DNA of 44,153 bases from Lachnospiraceae bacterium (GTDB lineage Bacteria > Bacillota > Clostridia > Lachnospirales > Anaerotignaceae): assembly GCA_019422065.1 (NCBI GenBank), contig JAHZEA010000018.1, positions 1-44,153 of the forward strand, given 5' to 3'. The notes beneath the pieces are model-generated. The model saw nothing but the letters and a program-made list of their open reading frames with translations, was not told the DNA's origin and made no database searches. Within the stretch, counting starts at the first letter, position 1, and every line of letters begins with the position of its first letter. Below, one piece after another: positions 5,964-14,613 of this stretch. Made by a program: the position numbers and the translations under genes.

Positions 5964-7406
5964 ATGTTTAAACGCACAAAGCCAGTAAAGCAGACTATAC
6001 TGAAAAAGCAAATGACAATATACATGAGCATTATACTTGTGCTCTTTGGCGTGTTTGGCTCCGGAATATCATTTATTTATACACGTCATTATATGTATGA
6101 ACAGGAACAGCAGTTAATTGTTCAAGGGGAGAGGTTTAAGGAGTCCCTAAGCAATTTATACCACAGCGGCGATATTGATACTTCCAGTCTTAATTTTGAG
6201 TTTGAAGTTATGAAAAAATACATGGGCACAAGTGTATTTTTTATGAACAGCAAAGGCAAAATAAGCTTTACTACAGAAGACGTAAGCCAAAAATGGATAG
6301 GCCAGACAATTACAGACGAGGCTGTTAATATTGTTTTAAGCGGCAAAATAGCCACTGTTCAGGGCAAAATAGGCGGAATGTTTAACGAAACCGTACTTAC
6401 AGTAGGCTATCCTATAATAATAGACGGTGTTCTGATAGGTGGCATATTTATGTGTAAGCCTATGGATATACTGCGTTCTTCTATGAGTTATGTTATATTC
6501 CTTATGCTGGGATATATGGTGCCGGTTATTATTATGGGTTTTGGACTTATTTATTACTCAACTAAAAAAATTACAAGCCCGCTTATTGACATGAATGAGG
6601 CGGCTAAAATTATAGCTGACGGAAGGATAGGCGCCCGTATTGAAGTTGAAAGCGATGATGAAGTTGGCCAGCTGGCTAAATCATTCAACTTAATGGCTGA
6701 AAGTATTGAGGAAACGGAGAAACGCCGCAGGGAGTTTATAGCCAATATATCACACGACTTACGAAGTCCGCTTACCAGTATCCGCGGATTTATAGAGGCT
6801 ATAGTAGACGGCACAATACCGCCTGAAAAACAAAATCATTACCTTAAAATTGTAATGGAGGAAACAGGACGCCTTTCTAAATTGGCTAATGACTTAGTTG
6901 ATTTAAGCAGTGCTCAGGCAGGGTCTATGGTTCTTGAAAGATGCGATTTTGATATTAATGAGCTTATTCGTGAAAGCATAGAGGCCATGGAGCCAAGGTT
7001 TAAAAAGAAAAATTTAATGGTTAACGCTATTTTCTCAGATGAAGTTACAATAGTTAACGCTGACCCTAATAAAATTAAACGTGTTATACAAAACCTTTTG
7101 GATAACGCAGTTAAGTTTTCTTATAGTGGCGGAAATATTATAACTGAGGTTCAGGAAACAGACAAAAAGGTTTATGTTTATGTACGTGATAACGGCAAAG
7201 GCATATCCGAAAGTGAAATGAAGCATGTGTTTGAAAGATTTTTTAAAGCTGACGCGTCAAGAGGTTTGGATAAAACCGGTGTTGGCTTAGGGCTTTCCAT
7301 TGTTAAGGAGTTTATTAATGCTCACGGCGAGAGGGTAGAAGTTAGAAGCCGTGATGAAGGCGGAACAGAGTTTGTATTTACTTTGCAGCCTGTTAAGCAA
7401 AAATAA
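5964..7406 (+). CDS. Membrane sensor histidine kinase
   Basis: 480 residues. TM1 is about 17-38 and TM2 about 175-200, bounding an extracytoplasmic sensor of about 135 residues (dCache/PhoR-like size, no motif recognised). Then come HAMP (about 200-250), HisKA with phospho-acceptor H264 (NISHDLRSPLTS), and HATPase_c with N-box NLLDNAVKFS, DNGKGIS and GVGLGLSIVKEF. The order matches WalK/PhoR/ResE-type kinases. The ribosome binding site overlaps the end of the regulator gene. Probable partner: the regulator immediately upstream. Confidence 0.95.
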   Translation: MFKRTKPVKQTILKKQMTIYMSIILVLFGVFGSGISFIYTRHYMYEQEQQLIVQGERFKESLSNLYHSGDIDTSSLNFEFEVMKKYMGTSVFFMNSKGKISFTTEDVSQKWIGQTITDEAVNIVLSGKIATVQGKIGGMFNETVLTVGYPIIIDGVLIGGIFMCKPMDILRSSMSYVIFLMLGYMVPVIIMGFGLIYYSTKKITSPLIDMNEAAKIIADGRIGARIEVESDDEVGQLAKSFNLMAESIEETEKRRREFIANISHDLRSPLTSIRGFIEAIVDGTIPPEKQNHYLKIVMEETGRLSKLANDLVDLSSAQAGSMVLERCDFDINELIRESIEAMEPRFKKKNLMVNAIFSDEVTIVNADPNKIKRVIQNLLDNAVKFSYSGGNIITEVQETDKKVYVYVRDNGKGISESEMKHVFERFFKADASRGLDKTGVGLGLSIVKEFINAHGERVEVRSRDEGGTEFVFTLQPVKQK

Positions 7407-7427
7407 ATGCCGTTTATAAGTTAAAAC

Positions 7428-7454
7428 TTGACTTGTAAAGGCTTTAAATATACA
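7428..7454 (+). promoter_or_regulatory. Weak candidate promoter of the nucleobase permease gene
   Basis: TTGACT (7428-7433) and TATACA (7449-7454) are 15 bases apart, shorter than ideal. No terminator separates the kinase from the permease, so read-through is also possible. No purine riboswitch is visible in this 77-base gap. Confidence 0.35.
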
Positions 7455-7483
7455 TCAAGGCTTTTAAGAAAGGGGTTAGAAAA

Positions 7484-8821
7484 ATGAATTTTTTGGAAAG
7501 CTGTTTTAAATTAAAGCAGAACAACACAACAGTTAAAACCGAGATTTATGCCGGACTTACAACATTTATGACTATGGCTTACATACTTATTGTAAACCCA
7601 AGTCTTCTCAGCGCTTCGGGTATGGATTCCGGCGCTGTTCTTACGGCAACAGCTCTTGGTTCGGCTATAGGTACTTTTTGTATGGCAGCACTGTCAAACT
7701 ATCCGTTTGCTCTTGCACCAGGTATGGGACTTAATGCATACTTTGCTTATACCGTTGTTTTGCAGATGGGGTATTCTTGGCAAATGGCTTTAGCCGCTGT
7801 ATTTGTTGAAGGTATTATATTTATTATTCTTTCGCTTATTAATGTAAGAGAGGCTATATTTAACGCCATACCTAAGAATATGAAGTCAGCCGTAAGTGTT
7901 GCCATTGGTCTTTATATTGCTTTTATAGGTATGCAGAATGCCGGAATTATAGTAAATGAGGACTCAACACTTGTTACATTGGGTAATGTAAAAGACATAA
8001 CTGTATTTCTTGCCCTTGTAGGAACAATAATTACAGTTGTTCTTGTTGCTAAAAAAGTTAAAGGTGCATTGTTCTTTGGTATTATAATTACCTACGTAAT
8101 AGGCATTATATGTCAGTTAACTGGTATTTACACTGTTAACCCGGATGCTGGGGTATATTCACTTATTCCTTCAGGCATTGTTTCAACACCACCATCATTG
8201 GCACCTACATTTATGAAAATGGATTTCTCAAATGTTCTTACATGGGATTTCTTTATTGTAATGTTCTCATTCCTTTTTGTTGACCTTTTTGATACATTGG
8301 GAACTCTTATAGGCGTTTCAACTAAGGCAGGATACCTTGATAAAGACGGAAAGCTTCCAAGAATTAAAGGTGCTCTTTTAGCCGATGCTATTGGTACAAC
8401 AGCAGGTGCTGTGCTTGGTACTTCTACAGTAACTACATTTATAGAAAGTGCTTCAGGTGTTACAGAAGGCGGAAGGACAGGCCTTACATCAGCTGTAGTA
8501 GGACTTTTGTTCCTTATAGCTCTTATATTCTCTCCTATAATTATGGCAATACCGTCTTTTGCTACAGCGCCGGCGCTTATAGTTGTAGGCTTGTTTATGA
8601 TTGAGCAGGTAGCTAATATTGACTTTTCTGATTATACAGAAGGCTTCCCGGCTTTTATTACAATCATAATGATGGTTGTAGCTTACAGTATTTCAACAGG
8701 TCTTATATTCGGCGTTATATCTTATGTACTTATTAAACTTTTTACAGGCAGAAGCAAAGAGCTTAACCCTGTTATAGTTATAATAGCAATTCTGTTTGTA
8801 TTAAAACTTGCTTTAAGCTGA
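7484..8821 (+). CDS. NCS2-family purine/nucleobase permease (AzgA/PbuG type)
   Basis: 445 residues, highly hydrophobic, with about 12-14 membrane segments. The N-terminal TEIYAGLTTFMTMAYILIVNP and FALAPGMGLNAYFAY are typical of the AzgA-like branch of NCS2, which imports hypoxanthine, guanine or adenine with protons. The conserved second repeat includes DLFDTLGTLIGVS and TVTTFIESASGVTEGGRTG. The exact base transported is not decided by sequence. The ATG follows AAAGGGG, and a terminator follows the gene. Confidence 0.92.
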   Translation: MNFLESCFKLKQNNTTVKTEIYAGLTTFMTMAYILIVNPSLLSASGMDSGAVLTATALGSAIGTFCMAALSNYPFALAPGMGLNAYFAYTVVLQMGYSWQMALAAVFVEGIIFIILSLINVREAIFNAIPKNMKSAVSVAIGLYIAFIGMQNAGIIVNEDSTLVTLGNVKDITVFLALVGTIITVVLVAKKVKGALFFGIIITYVIGIICQLTGIYTVNPDAGVYSLIPSGIVSTPPSLAPTFMKMDFSNVLTWDFFIVMFSFLFVDLFDTLGTLIGVSTKAGYLDKDGKLPRIKGALLADAIGTTAGAVLGTSTVTTFIESASGVTEGGRTGLTSAVVGLLFLIALIFSPIIMAIPSFATAPALIVVGLFMIEQVANIDFSDYTEGFPAFITIIMMVVAYSISTGLIFGVISYVLIKLFTGRSKELNPVIVIIAILFVLKLALS

Positions 8822-8832
8822 TATATGATTTT

Positions 8833-8868
8833 AAAACCGCGGTATAATGTTATGCCGTGGTTTTTTAT
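8833..8868 (+). terminator. Permease terminator
   Basis: AAAACCGCGG/CCGTGGTTTT stem (one G-U) with an 11-base loop and a T6 tail. Confidence 0.88.
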
Positions 8869-9102
8869 TATATTAAGGAAGAAACTAATGCAAAAATAAA
8901 AGCGAAAAATTTTAATATTAACAAAAAGCGGAATTGGTAATAATAAATATGCTGAATTTGATAATGTGTTTTAGTATCAAAAAACGGGTGTTTTTGTGTT
9001 TAAAAATCTTTAATTGTATATCTTATATAAATATATAATTTGATTAACAAAAATATTGGTTAATATTTTATGAAAAAAAGGTAAAAATCTTGAAAAAAAT
9101 AC
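8869..9102. other. AT-rich gene-free spacer before the S10 promoter
   Basis: No coding ORF is apparent. It contains an inverted repeat TTTGATA (8957-8963)/TATCAAA (8975-8981) overlapping a small AAAAAC-GGGT-GTTTTT hairpin (8980-8995), and long A/T runs upstream of 9103 that could act as UP elements for the strong promoter. Confidence 0.5.
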
Positions 9103-9131
9103 TTGCAATATTTTTTGCTATGCTGTATAAT
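9103..9131 (+). promoter_or_regulatory. Main promoter of the S10-spc-alpha operon
   Basis: TTGCAA (9103-9108), a 17-base spacer and TATAAT (9126-9131), with A-rich sequence upstream. Predicted start is near 9138. It is the best promoter before the 16-kb ribosomal protein cluster. Confidence 0.85.
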
Positions 9132-9137
9132 AACCAA

Positions 9138-9350
9138 TGTTGTGACATAGAGCGAAGAAACGGAGGTTGCCGTGTGTATCACGGGTTTTCCGCGGAGCGA
9201 TGTCCAGTTCATGAAACCGGGCGACAAGGTCACTGTACTGAATATTGGGAGTAAGAAGTCCATACAGCAAAGAGGACTTCTGTGCGCTTTAGTGCGCATC
9301 CGGATAAGTGTGCAGTCACCACTTGTCGTGCTGAAAGTAAAAGTACGAAA
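9138..9350 (+). promoter_or_regulatory. GC-rich structured leader of the S10 operon
   Basis: About 230 untranslated bases precede rpsJ and are richer in G+C than their surroundings. Visible pairing: AGAAGTCC (9254-9261) with GGACTTCT (9274-9281); TGCGC (9283-9287) with GCGCA (9294-9298); and a long-range helix CGACAAG (9222-9228) with CTTGTCG (9322-9328), extended inside by ACTG/CAGT (9232-9235/9313-9316). Together they form a closed junction. In E. coli, L4 represses through the S10 leader; an autoregulatory role here is inference. Confidence 0.6.
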
Positions 9351-9368
9351 AGGAGGGGACTTTTTTTT

Positions 9369-9680
9369 ATGGCTAACCAGAAAATCAGAATCAGTCTTAA
9401 AGCTTATGATCATAAATTGATCGATCAGTCCGCAGTTCAGATAATTGAAACTGCTAAGAAAACAGGTGCTCAGATAAGCGGACCTATTCCACTTCCAACA
9501 AAGAAGGAAGTAGTTACAATTCTTAGAGCTGTTCATAAGTACAAAGATTCTAGAGAGCAGTTCGAGATGAGAACACATAAAAGACTGATTGATATCCTTA
9601 TGCCAACACCGAAGACAGTTGATGCTTTATCAAGACTTGATCTTCCAGCTGGTGTAGATATCACATTAAAAATTATGTAA
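9369..9680 (+). CDS. rpsJ: 30S ribosomal protein S10 / NusJ
   Basis: 103 residues starting MANQKIRISLKAYDHKL, the normal S10 length. S10 binds the 3' domain of 16S rRNA in the 30S head and also pairs with NusB and NusG in antitermination. I chose the ATG at 9369 because AGGAGGGG lies 11 bases before it and homologues start here; an in-frame upstream extension to 9282 has no family similarity. It is the first gene of the S10 cluster. Confidence 0.98.
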   Translation: MANQKIRISLKAYDHKLIDQSAVQIIETAKKTGAQISGPIPLPTKKEVVTILRAVHKYKDSREQFEMRTHKRLIDILMPTPKTVDALSRLDLPAGVDITLKIM

Positions 9681-9789
9681 TTATCCAAGAACGGTTTATA
9701 TATAGGGGAAACGTTATACGGAACTTATATTAAACTAGTATGATTACCCTAAAAGGGCAATCCGCTGTAGAAAACAGGAGGTGCGTGAA

Positions 9790-10419
9790 ATGAAGAAAGC
9801 TATTATGGCTAAGAAAATCGGAATGACTCAGGTTTTCAGTGAAACAGGCAATCTTATTCCTGTTACTGTTCTTGAAGCTGGACCTTGCGCAGTAGTTCAG
9901 GTTAAGACAGTTGAAAATGACGGTTATTCAGCAATCCAGGTTGGATTTATGGACGAAAAGGCTAACAAGGTTACAAAGCCTGAAAAAGGTCATTTTGAAA
10001 AAGCTGGAGTTGCAGCTAAGAAAGTATTAAAAGAATTCAGATTTGAAGATGCAGAAAGCTACGAGCTTGGCACTGAAATTAAAGCAGACATTTTTGCTGC
10101 TGGAGATAAAGTAGATGTAAGCGGCGTATCCAAAGGTAAAGGCTATCAGGGCGCTATTAAGAGACACGGACAGCACAGAGGACCTGTTACTCACGGTTCT
10201 AAATCACACAGAGTTGTTGGTTCAATGAGTTCAGCTACTACACCAGGTAAGGTTAAAAAGAATAAAAACATGGCAGGCCACATGGGCGCTGAAAATGTTA
10301 CTATTCAGAACCTTGAAATTGTACGCGCTGACGCAGAGAAGAATCTTATCCTTATTAAAGGTGCTGTTCCAGGCCCTAAGGGTGCGGTTCTCGTAATTAG
10401 AGAAAGCGTAAAGGCTTGA
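9790..10419 (+). CDS. rplC: 50S ribosomal protein L3
   Basis: 209 residues. L3 is a primary assembly protein near the peptidyl transferase centre. The conserved MAKKIGMTQVF start region and the KGKGYQGAIKRHG / VTHGSKSHR loop, which reaches towards the active site, are present. The start is ATG 9790, seven bases after AGGAGGTG; a GTG at 9781 lies within that ribosome binding site and is unlikely. The 109-base gap from rpsJ has a small CCCT/AGGG hairpin. Confidence 0.98.
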   Translation: MKKAIMAKKIGMTQVFSETGNLIPVTVLEAGPCAVVQVKTVENDGYSAIQVGFMDEKANKVTKPEKGHFEKAGVAAKKVLKEFRFEDAESYELGTEIKADIFAAGDKVDVSGVSKGKGYQGAIKRHGQHRGPVTHGSKSHRVVGSMSSATTPGKVKKNKNMAGHMGAENVTIQNLEIVRADAEKNLILIKGAVPGPKGAVLVIRESVKA

Positions 10420-10447
10420 TTATACTTTACGAAAGGAGGATTTGGAT

Positions 10448-11068
10448 ATGGCAAACGTTAAAGTATACAACATGAGCGGCGCTGAGGTTGGCACAATCGA
10501 CCTTAACGACGATATATTCGGTATAGATGTAAGCGAGCACGCAATGCACATGGCAGTTGTTCAGTATCTCGCTAATAAAAGACAGGGCACACAGAGCGCT
10601 AAAACACGTGCTGAAGTAAGCGGAGGCGGCAAAAAGCCTTGGAGACAGAAAGGCACAGGCCGTGCTAGACAGGGTTCTATCCGTTCACCACAGTGGACAG
10701 GCGGCGGCGTTGTATTTGCTCCAAAGCCAAGAGATTACTCTTTCAAACTTAACAAAAAGTTTAAAAGACTTGCTCTTAAATCAGCTCTTACAACAAAGGC
10801 TGTTGAAGAAAAAATTATCGTTTTAGACGAACTTTCACTTACAGAAGTTAAAACAAAGGAAATGGCTAAAGTTCTTGCAAACATCAACGCAGGTAAAGCA
10901 CTTGTAGTTATGGACGGAAGCAACACAAACGTTATCCTTTCAGCAAGAAACATTCCTGATGTTAAAACAGCTGCTGTAAACACAATTAATGTTTACGATA
11001 TTCTTAAATACAACACTCTTGTATTAACAAAAGATGCAGTTGCTAAAATCGAGGAGGTGTACGCATAA
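10448..11068 (+). CDS. rplD: 50S ribosomal protein L4
   Basis: 206 residues. L4 lines the exit tunnel with its extended loop, here around residues 60-100 (QKGTGRARQGSIRSPQW), the segment where macrolide-resistance changes occur in other species. In some bacteria L4 also autoregulates the S10 operon through the mRNA leader. ATG 10448 follows AGGAGG by 8 bases; an in-frame TTG at 10442 is less likely. Its stop overlaps the rplW start by one base. Confidence 0.98.
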   Translation: MANVKVYNMSGAEVGTIDLNDDIFGIDVSEHAMHMAVVQYLANKRQGTQSAKTRAEVSGGGKKPWRQKGTGRARQGSIRSPQWTGGGVVFAPKPRDYSFKLNKKFKRLALKSALTTKAVEEKIIVLDELSLTEVKTKEMAKVLANINAGKALVVMDGSNTNVILSARNIPDVKTAAVNTINVYDILKYNTLVLTKDAVAKIEEVYA

Positions 11069-11367
11069 TGGCAGACTTAAAATATTATGACATTATACTT
11101 AAACCTGTTATTACAGAGGCAAGTATGGCTGGCATTGAAAGCAAAAAATACACTTTCTTAGTTCATCCGGATGCTACAAAAATCCAGGTAAAAGAGGCTG
11201 TTGAAAAAATGTTCGACGGCGCTAAGGTTGCATCAGTTCACACAATGAACTACGCCGGAAAAACTAAAAGAAGAGGTATGATTTACGGCAAAACAGCTAA
11301 AAAGAAAAAAGCAATCGTTCAGCTTACAGCTGAAAGCAAAGATATTGAAATTTTCCAGGGTATGTAA
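11068..11367 (+). CDS. rplW: 50S ribosomal protein L23
   Basis: 99 residues. L23 sits at the tunnel exit and docks trigger factor, SRP and SecY. The TAATG overlap with rplD indicates translational coupling, and its ribosome binding site (GAGGAGG) lies inside the end of rplD. Family features include the opening YYDIILKPVITE and a central KYTFLVHPDATK strand. Confidence 0.97.
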   Translation: MADLKYYDIILKPVITEASMAGIESKKYTFLVHPDATKIQVKEAVEKMFDGAKVASVHTMNYAGKTKRRGMIYGKTAKKKKAIVQLTAESKDIEIFQGM

Positions 11368-11423
11368 TTAACCCGTTACCGTATATAAAACCACCATTGC
11401 ATTAATTGAAAGGAGTGGAGAAG

Positions 11424-12251
11424 ATGGGCATCAAAAGATATAAGCCTTATACACCTTCAAGAAGACACATGACAGTGTCAACATTCGAAGAAATTACAAA
11501 ATCAACTCCTGAAAAATCCTTAGTTGTTCATATTAAGAAGAATTCAGGTAGAAATAATCAGGGTAAGCTTACAGTTCGTCATAAAGGCGGCGGAGCTAAA
11601 CTTAAATACAGACTTGTAGATTTTAAGAGAAATAAAGACAATATTCCGGCTGTTGTAAAAGCTATCGAGTACGATCCAAACAGAACAGCTAACATCGCTC
11701 TTATTGTTTATGCAGACGGCGTAAAGAGCTACATTTTAGCTCCTGTAGGCCTTAGCGTAGGCGATACAGTTATGAACGGTGAAAATGCCGAAGTTCGTGT
11801 TGGTAACACACTTCCAATGAGAAATATTCCTGTTGGTTCAAACATCCACAATATAGAGATGATGCCAGGTAAAGGCGGACAGCTTGTTCGTGCTGCTGGT
11901 AACGTTGCTCAGCTTATGGCTAAAGAAGGTAAATACGCTACAGTTAAGCTTCCTTCAGGCGAAATGAGACTTCTTCCTATCGACTGCAGAGCTACAGTAG
12001 GCCAGATTGGAAACCTTGACAACGAGCTTGTTAAAATCGGTAAAGCCGGAAGAAAACGCCATATGGGTATTAGACCTACAGTAAGAGGTTCTGTTATGAA
12101 CCCTAACGACCATCCACACGGTGGTGGTGAAGGTAGAGCACCAATCGGTCGTCCATCACCTATGACACCTTGGGGCAAACCTGCTATGGGCTATAAGACA
12201 AGAAAGAAACATAAAGCTTCCAATAAATATATCATTCACGCTAGAGACTGA
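11424..12251 (+). CDS. rplB: 50S ribosomal protein L2
   Basis: 275 residues, standard length. L2 binds 23S rRNA, bridges the subunits and is needed for peptidyl transferase assembly. The conserved C-terminal MNPNDHPHGGGEGRAPIG, with its essential histidine, is intact. The start is ATG 11424 (MGIKRYKPYTPSRR), 8-9 bases after AAGGAGTGGAG; an upstream in-frame ATG at 11406 precedes that site and is rejected. Confidence 0.98.
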   Translation: MGIKRYKPYTPSRRHMTVSTFEEITKSTPEKSLVVHIKKNSGRNNQGKLTVRHKGGGAKLKYRLVDFKRNKDNIPAVVKAIEYDPNRTANIALIVYADGVKSYILAPVGLSVGDTVMNGENAEVRVGNTLPMRNIPVGSNIHNIEMMPGKGGQLVRAAGNVAQLMAKEGKYATVKLPSGEMRLLPIDCRATVGQIGNLDNELVKIGKAGRKRHMGIRPTVRGSVMNPNDHPHGGGEGRAPIGRPSPMTPWGKPAMGYKTRKKHKASNKYIIHARD

Positions 12252-12296
12252 TAAATTGGCCGCATAATCGATTGAATTAACAAGGAGGATTAAAAC

Positions 12297-12581
12297 ATGA
12301 GCAGATCACTCAAAAAGGGACCTTTCGCTGATGAGCATCTTTTAAAGAAGATTGACGCTCTCAACGCAGCAGGTGAAAAAACAGTTGTTAAAACATGGTC
12401 TCGTCGTTCAACAATATTCCCTGACATGATTGGTCATACTATCGCAGTTCATGACGGAAGAAAACATGTACCTGTATATGTAACAGAAGACATGGTTGGT
12501 CATAAACTCGGTGAGTTTGCCTTAACAAGAACATATAGAGGACACGGAAAAGACGCTGAAAAGAAATCTAAAGTTAGATAA
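12297..12581 (+). CDS. rpsS: 30S ribosomal protein S19
   Basis: 94 residues beginning MSRSLKKGPFAD. S19 binds the 16S 3' domain with S13 and contacts tRNA. The conserved KTWSRRSTIFPDMIGHT and LGEFALTRTYRGH segments are present. AGGAGG lies 8 bases before the ATG. Confidence 0.98.
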   Translation: MSRSLKKGPFADEHLLKKIDALNAAGEKTVVKTWSRRSTIFPDMIGHTIAVHDGRKHVPVYVTEDMVGHKLGEFALTRTYRGHGKDAEKKSKVR

Positions 12582-12606
12582 TTAGTTTTGGAAGGAGGTT
12601 TGGGGC

Positions 12607-12996
12607 ATGGCAAAAGGACATAGAAGCCAAGTCAAAAAACAGAGAAACATCGAAAATAAAGATAAAAGACCACAGGCAACTGCCAAATATGTAGGTATCC
12701 CTGCTTCTAAAGCTAAAATCGTTTTAGACCAGATTGTAGGCAAGGATGCAAAAACAGCAGCTGCGCTGCTTCAGTATAACCCAAGATTAGCCGCTACTAT
12801 AATAGGCAAAGTATTAAAGTCAGCTATGGCTAATGCAGAAAACAATTTAGGTATGGATGTTAGCAAGTTATATGTTGAAGAGGTAATCGCAGGACAGGGT
12901 CCTACTTTAAAACGTGTACGTCCAAGAGCACAGGGTAGAGCATATAAGATTCTCAAGAGATCATGCCATATATCCATCATCCTCAATGAGAGATAA
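12607..12996 (+). CDS. rplV: 50S ribosomal protein L22
   Basis: 129 residues. L22 contacts all 23S domains and lines the exit tunnel through a beta-hairpin, here GPTLKRVRPRAQGRAYKI near residues 98-115, a known macrolide-resistance site elsewhere. The N-terminus has about 15 extra basic residues compared with short L22 forms. AGGAGG precedes the ATG. Confidence 0.98.
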   Translation: MAKGHRSQVKKQRNIENKDKRPQATAKYVGIPASKAKIVLDQIVGKDAKTAAALLQYNPRLAATIIGKVLKSAMANAENNLGMDVSKLYVEEVIAGQGPTLKRVRPRAQGRAYKILKRSCHISIILNER

Positions 12997-13007
12997 GGAG
13001 GTTAACA

Positions 13008-13667
13008 ATGGGACAGAAAGTAAATCCACATGGATTAAGAGTAGGCATCATCAAAGACTGGGATACAAAATGGTATTCTGAAAAAGGTTATGCCGATAAC
13101 TTAGTAGAAGACTACAAAATCAGAAAATTCGTTAAAGAAAAACTTTACGCTTCAGGCGTTTCTAAAATATTAATCGAAAGAACAACAGACAGAGTTAAAA
13201 TTTCTGTTTACACAGCTAAGCCTGGTATTGTTATTGGTAAAAACGGTGCTGCCATAGAAGAACTCAAAAACGAGATTCAGAAAATGACATCATACAAAGT
13301 AAATGTTAACATTGAAGAAGTTAAAAGACCAGAGCTTGACAGCCAGCTTGTAGCTGAAAACATAGCTCAGCAGCTTGAAAACCGTGTAACTTTCCGCCGT
13401 GCTATGAAGCAGGCAATGGGCAGAACTATGAAGTTCGGTGCTCAGGGTATTAAAACATCTTGCTCAGGCCGTCTTGGTGGTGCTGATATGGCAAGAACAG
13501 AAAGTTATCACGATGGAACTATTCCTCTTCAGACACTTCGCGCTAACATTGATTACGGCTTTGCAGAAGCAAACACAACTTACGGCAAAGTAGGCGTTAA
13601 GGTTTGGATTTACAAAGGAGAAGTTCTTCCTGTAAAAGCAGCAAAAAAGGAAGGAGGCGCTGAGTAA
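13008..13667 (+). CDS. rpsC: 30S ribosomal protein S3
   Basis: 219 residues. S3 is at the mRNA entry channel with S4 and S5 and helps unwind mRNA. It starts MGQKVNPHGLRVGI; a KH domain contains GIVIGKNGAAIEELK, and the C-terminal domain has RADI-like and IPLQTLRANIDYG motifs. AAGGAGG is 6 bases before the ATG. Its stop overlaps rplP by one base. Confidence 0.98.
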   Translation: MGQKVNPHGLRVGIIKDWDTKWYSEKGYADNLVEDYKIRKFVKEKLYASGVSKILIERTTDRVKISVYTAKPGIVIGKNGAAIEELKNEIQKMTSYKVNVNIEEVKRPELDSQLVAENIAQQLENRVTFRRAMKQAMGRTMKFGAQGIKTSCSGRLGGADMARTESYHDGTIPLQTLRANIDYGFAEANTTYGKVGVKVWIYKGEVLPVKAAKKEGGAE

Positions 13668-14113
13668 TGTTAATGCCTAAAAGAGTAAAAAGACGTAAAC
13701 AGTTCAGAGGCAGACTTAAAGGCAGAGCCATGAGAGGCAATAAGATTACTTACGGTGATTTTGGTATAGTAGCTATGGAGCCAAGCTGGATTACATCAAA
13801 CCAGATTGAGGCTGCCCGTATCGCCATGACAAGATTTGTAAAAAGAGGCGGTAAAGTTTGGATTAAAATTTTCCCGGATAAACCAGTTACAGCAAAACCT
13901 GCTGAAACACGTATGGGTTCCGGTAAAGGTTCACCAGAGTATTGGGTTGCAGTTGTTAAACCAGGCAGAGTAATGTTTGAGCTTGGCGGCGTTAGTGAGG
14001 AAATAGCAAGAGAGGCTCTTCGTCTCGCTACACACAAACTGCCAATCAAGTGCAAGATCGTTTCTCGTGCTGACCAGGAAGCGGAAATGGAAGGTGATGG
14101 CAGTGAAAACTAA
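13667..14113 (+). CDS. rplP: 50S ribosomal protein L16
   Basis: 148 residues. L16 helps place the A-site tRNA on the 50S subunit. KPAETRMGSGKGSPEYW and the start MPKRVKRRKQFRG are diagnostic. The first ATG (13667, TAATG overlap with rpsC) is 11 bases from AAGGAGG; the second, at 13673, matches the usual homologue start but is too far from that site. The acidic tail (about 8 residues) is an extension over typical 137-144-residue forms and overlaps rpmC. Confidence 0.97.
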   Translation: MLMPKRVKRRKQFRGRLKGRAMRGNKITYGDFGIVAMEPSWITSNQIEAARIAMTRFVKRGGKVWIKIFPDKPVTAKPAETRMGSGKGSPEYWVAVVKPGRVMFELGGVSEEIAREALRLATHKLPIKCKIVSRADQEAEMEGDGSEN

Positions 14114-14312
14114 GACTTACGTTAAAGGATTAAAAGATAAACCTGTTGATGAGTTAAAGCAGGATCTCGTTGCCGCTAAGAAGGAATTATTTAACCTTAG
14201 ATTCCAGAATGCGACAAACCAGCTTGATAATACAGCAAGAATTAACGAGGTTCGTAAAAATATAGCAAGAATTCAGACCGTTATTACACAGAACCAGAGA
14301 GCAGCTCAGTAA
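14103..14312 (+). CDS. rpmC: 50S ribosomal protein L29
   Basis: 69 residues if started at GTG 14103. L29 is a small two-helix protein at the tunnel exit; the signature KKELFNLRFQNATNQLDNT is complete. I prefer GTG 14103 because the ribosome binding site AAGGTGAT is correctly spaced for it. ATG 14097 (two residues longer) sits within that site. An ATG at 14067 would add residues with no family similarity. The 5' end overlaps the rplP tail. Confidence 0.93.
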   Translation: MKTKTYVKGLKDKPVDELKQDLVAAKKELFNLRFQNATNQLDNTARINEVRKNIARIQTVITQNQRAAQ

Positions 14313-14334
14313 TTAAATGAGAGGAGGAATACCG

Positions 14335-14592
14335 GTGGAAGAAAGAAACCTTCGTAAAACAAGAGTTGGTTTGGTAGTCAGCGACAAAATGGATAAAACT
14401 ATCGTTGTAGCTGTTGCAGACAGAGTAAAACACCCACTTTATGGTAAAATTATAGATAGAACTTACAAACTTAAGGCACACGATGAAAACAACGAGTGTC
14501 ATGTAGGTGACCGTGTTAAGGTAATGGAAACAAGACCACTCTCTAAAGATAAGAGATGGAGACTTGTTGAAGTAATCGAAAGAGCTAAATAA
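14335..14592 (+). CDS. rpsQ: 30S ribosomal protein S17
   Basis: 85 residues, an OB-fold primary 16S-binding protein. RKTRVGLVVSDKMDKTIVV and HPLYGKIIDRTYKLKAHDE are typical. The start is GTG 14335, 9 bases after GAGGAGG; the in-frame ATG 14317 lies upstream of that ribosome binding site and is excluded. Confidence 0.97.
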   Translation: MEERNLRKTRVGLVVSDKMDKTIVVAVADRVKHPLYGKIIDRTYKLKAHDENNECHVGDRVKVMETRPLSKDKRWRLVEVIERAK

Positions 14593-14613
14593 TTCGTAAG
14601 GAGGAATCTAAGC

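Noticed and set aside
7407..7483. Purine riboswitch before the nucleobase permease
   Set aside because: The gap is only 77 bases and lacks the three-way junction core expected of a purine aptamer.
9282..9368. N-terminal extension of rpsJ
   Set aside because: The extra 29 codons lie in the structured leader and upstream of the true AGGAGGGG; S10 homologues start at MANQKIRI.
9060..9578. 172-codon minus-strand frame across the S10 promoter and rpsJ
   Set aside because: Antisense to a promoter, leader and a certain gene; no coding features.
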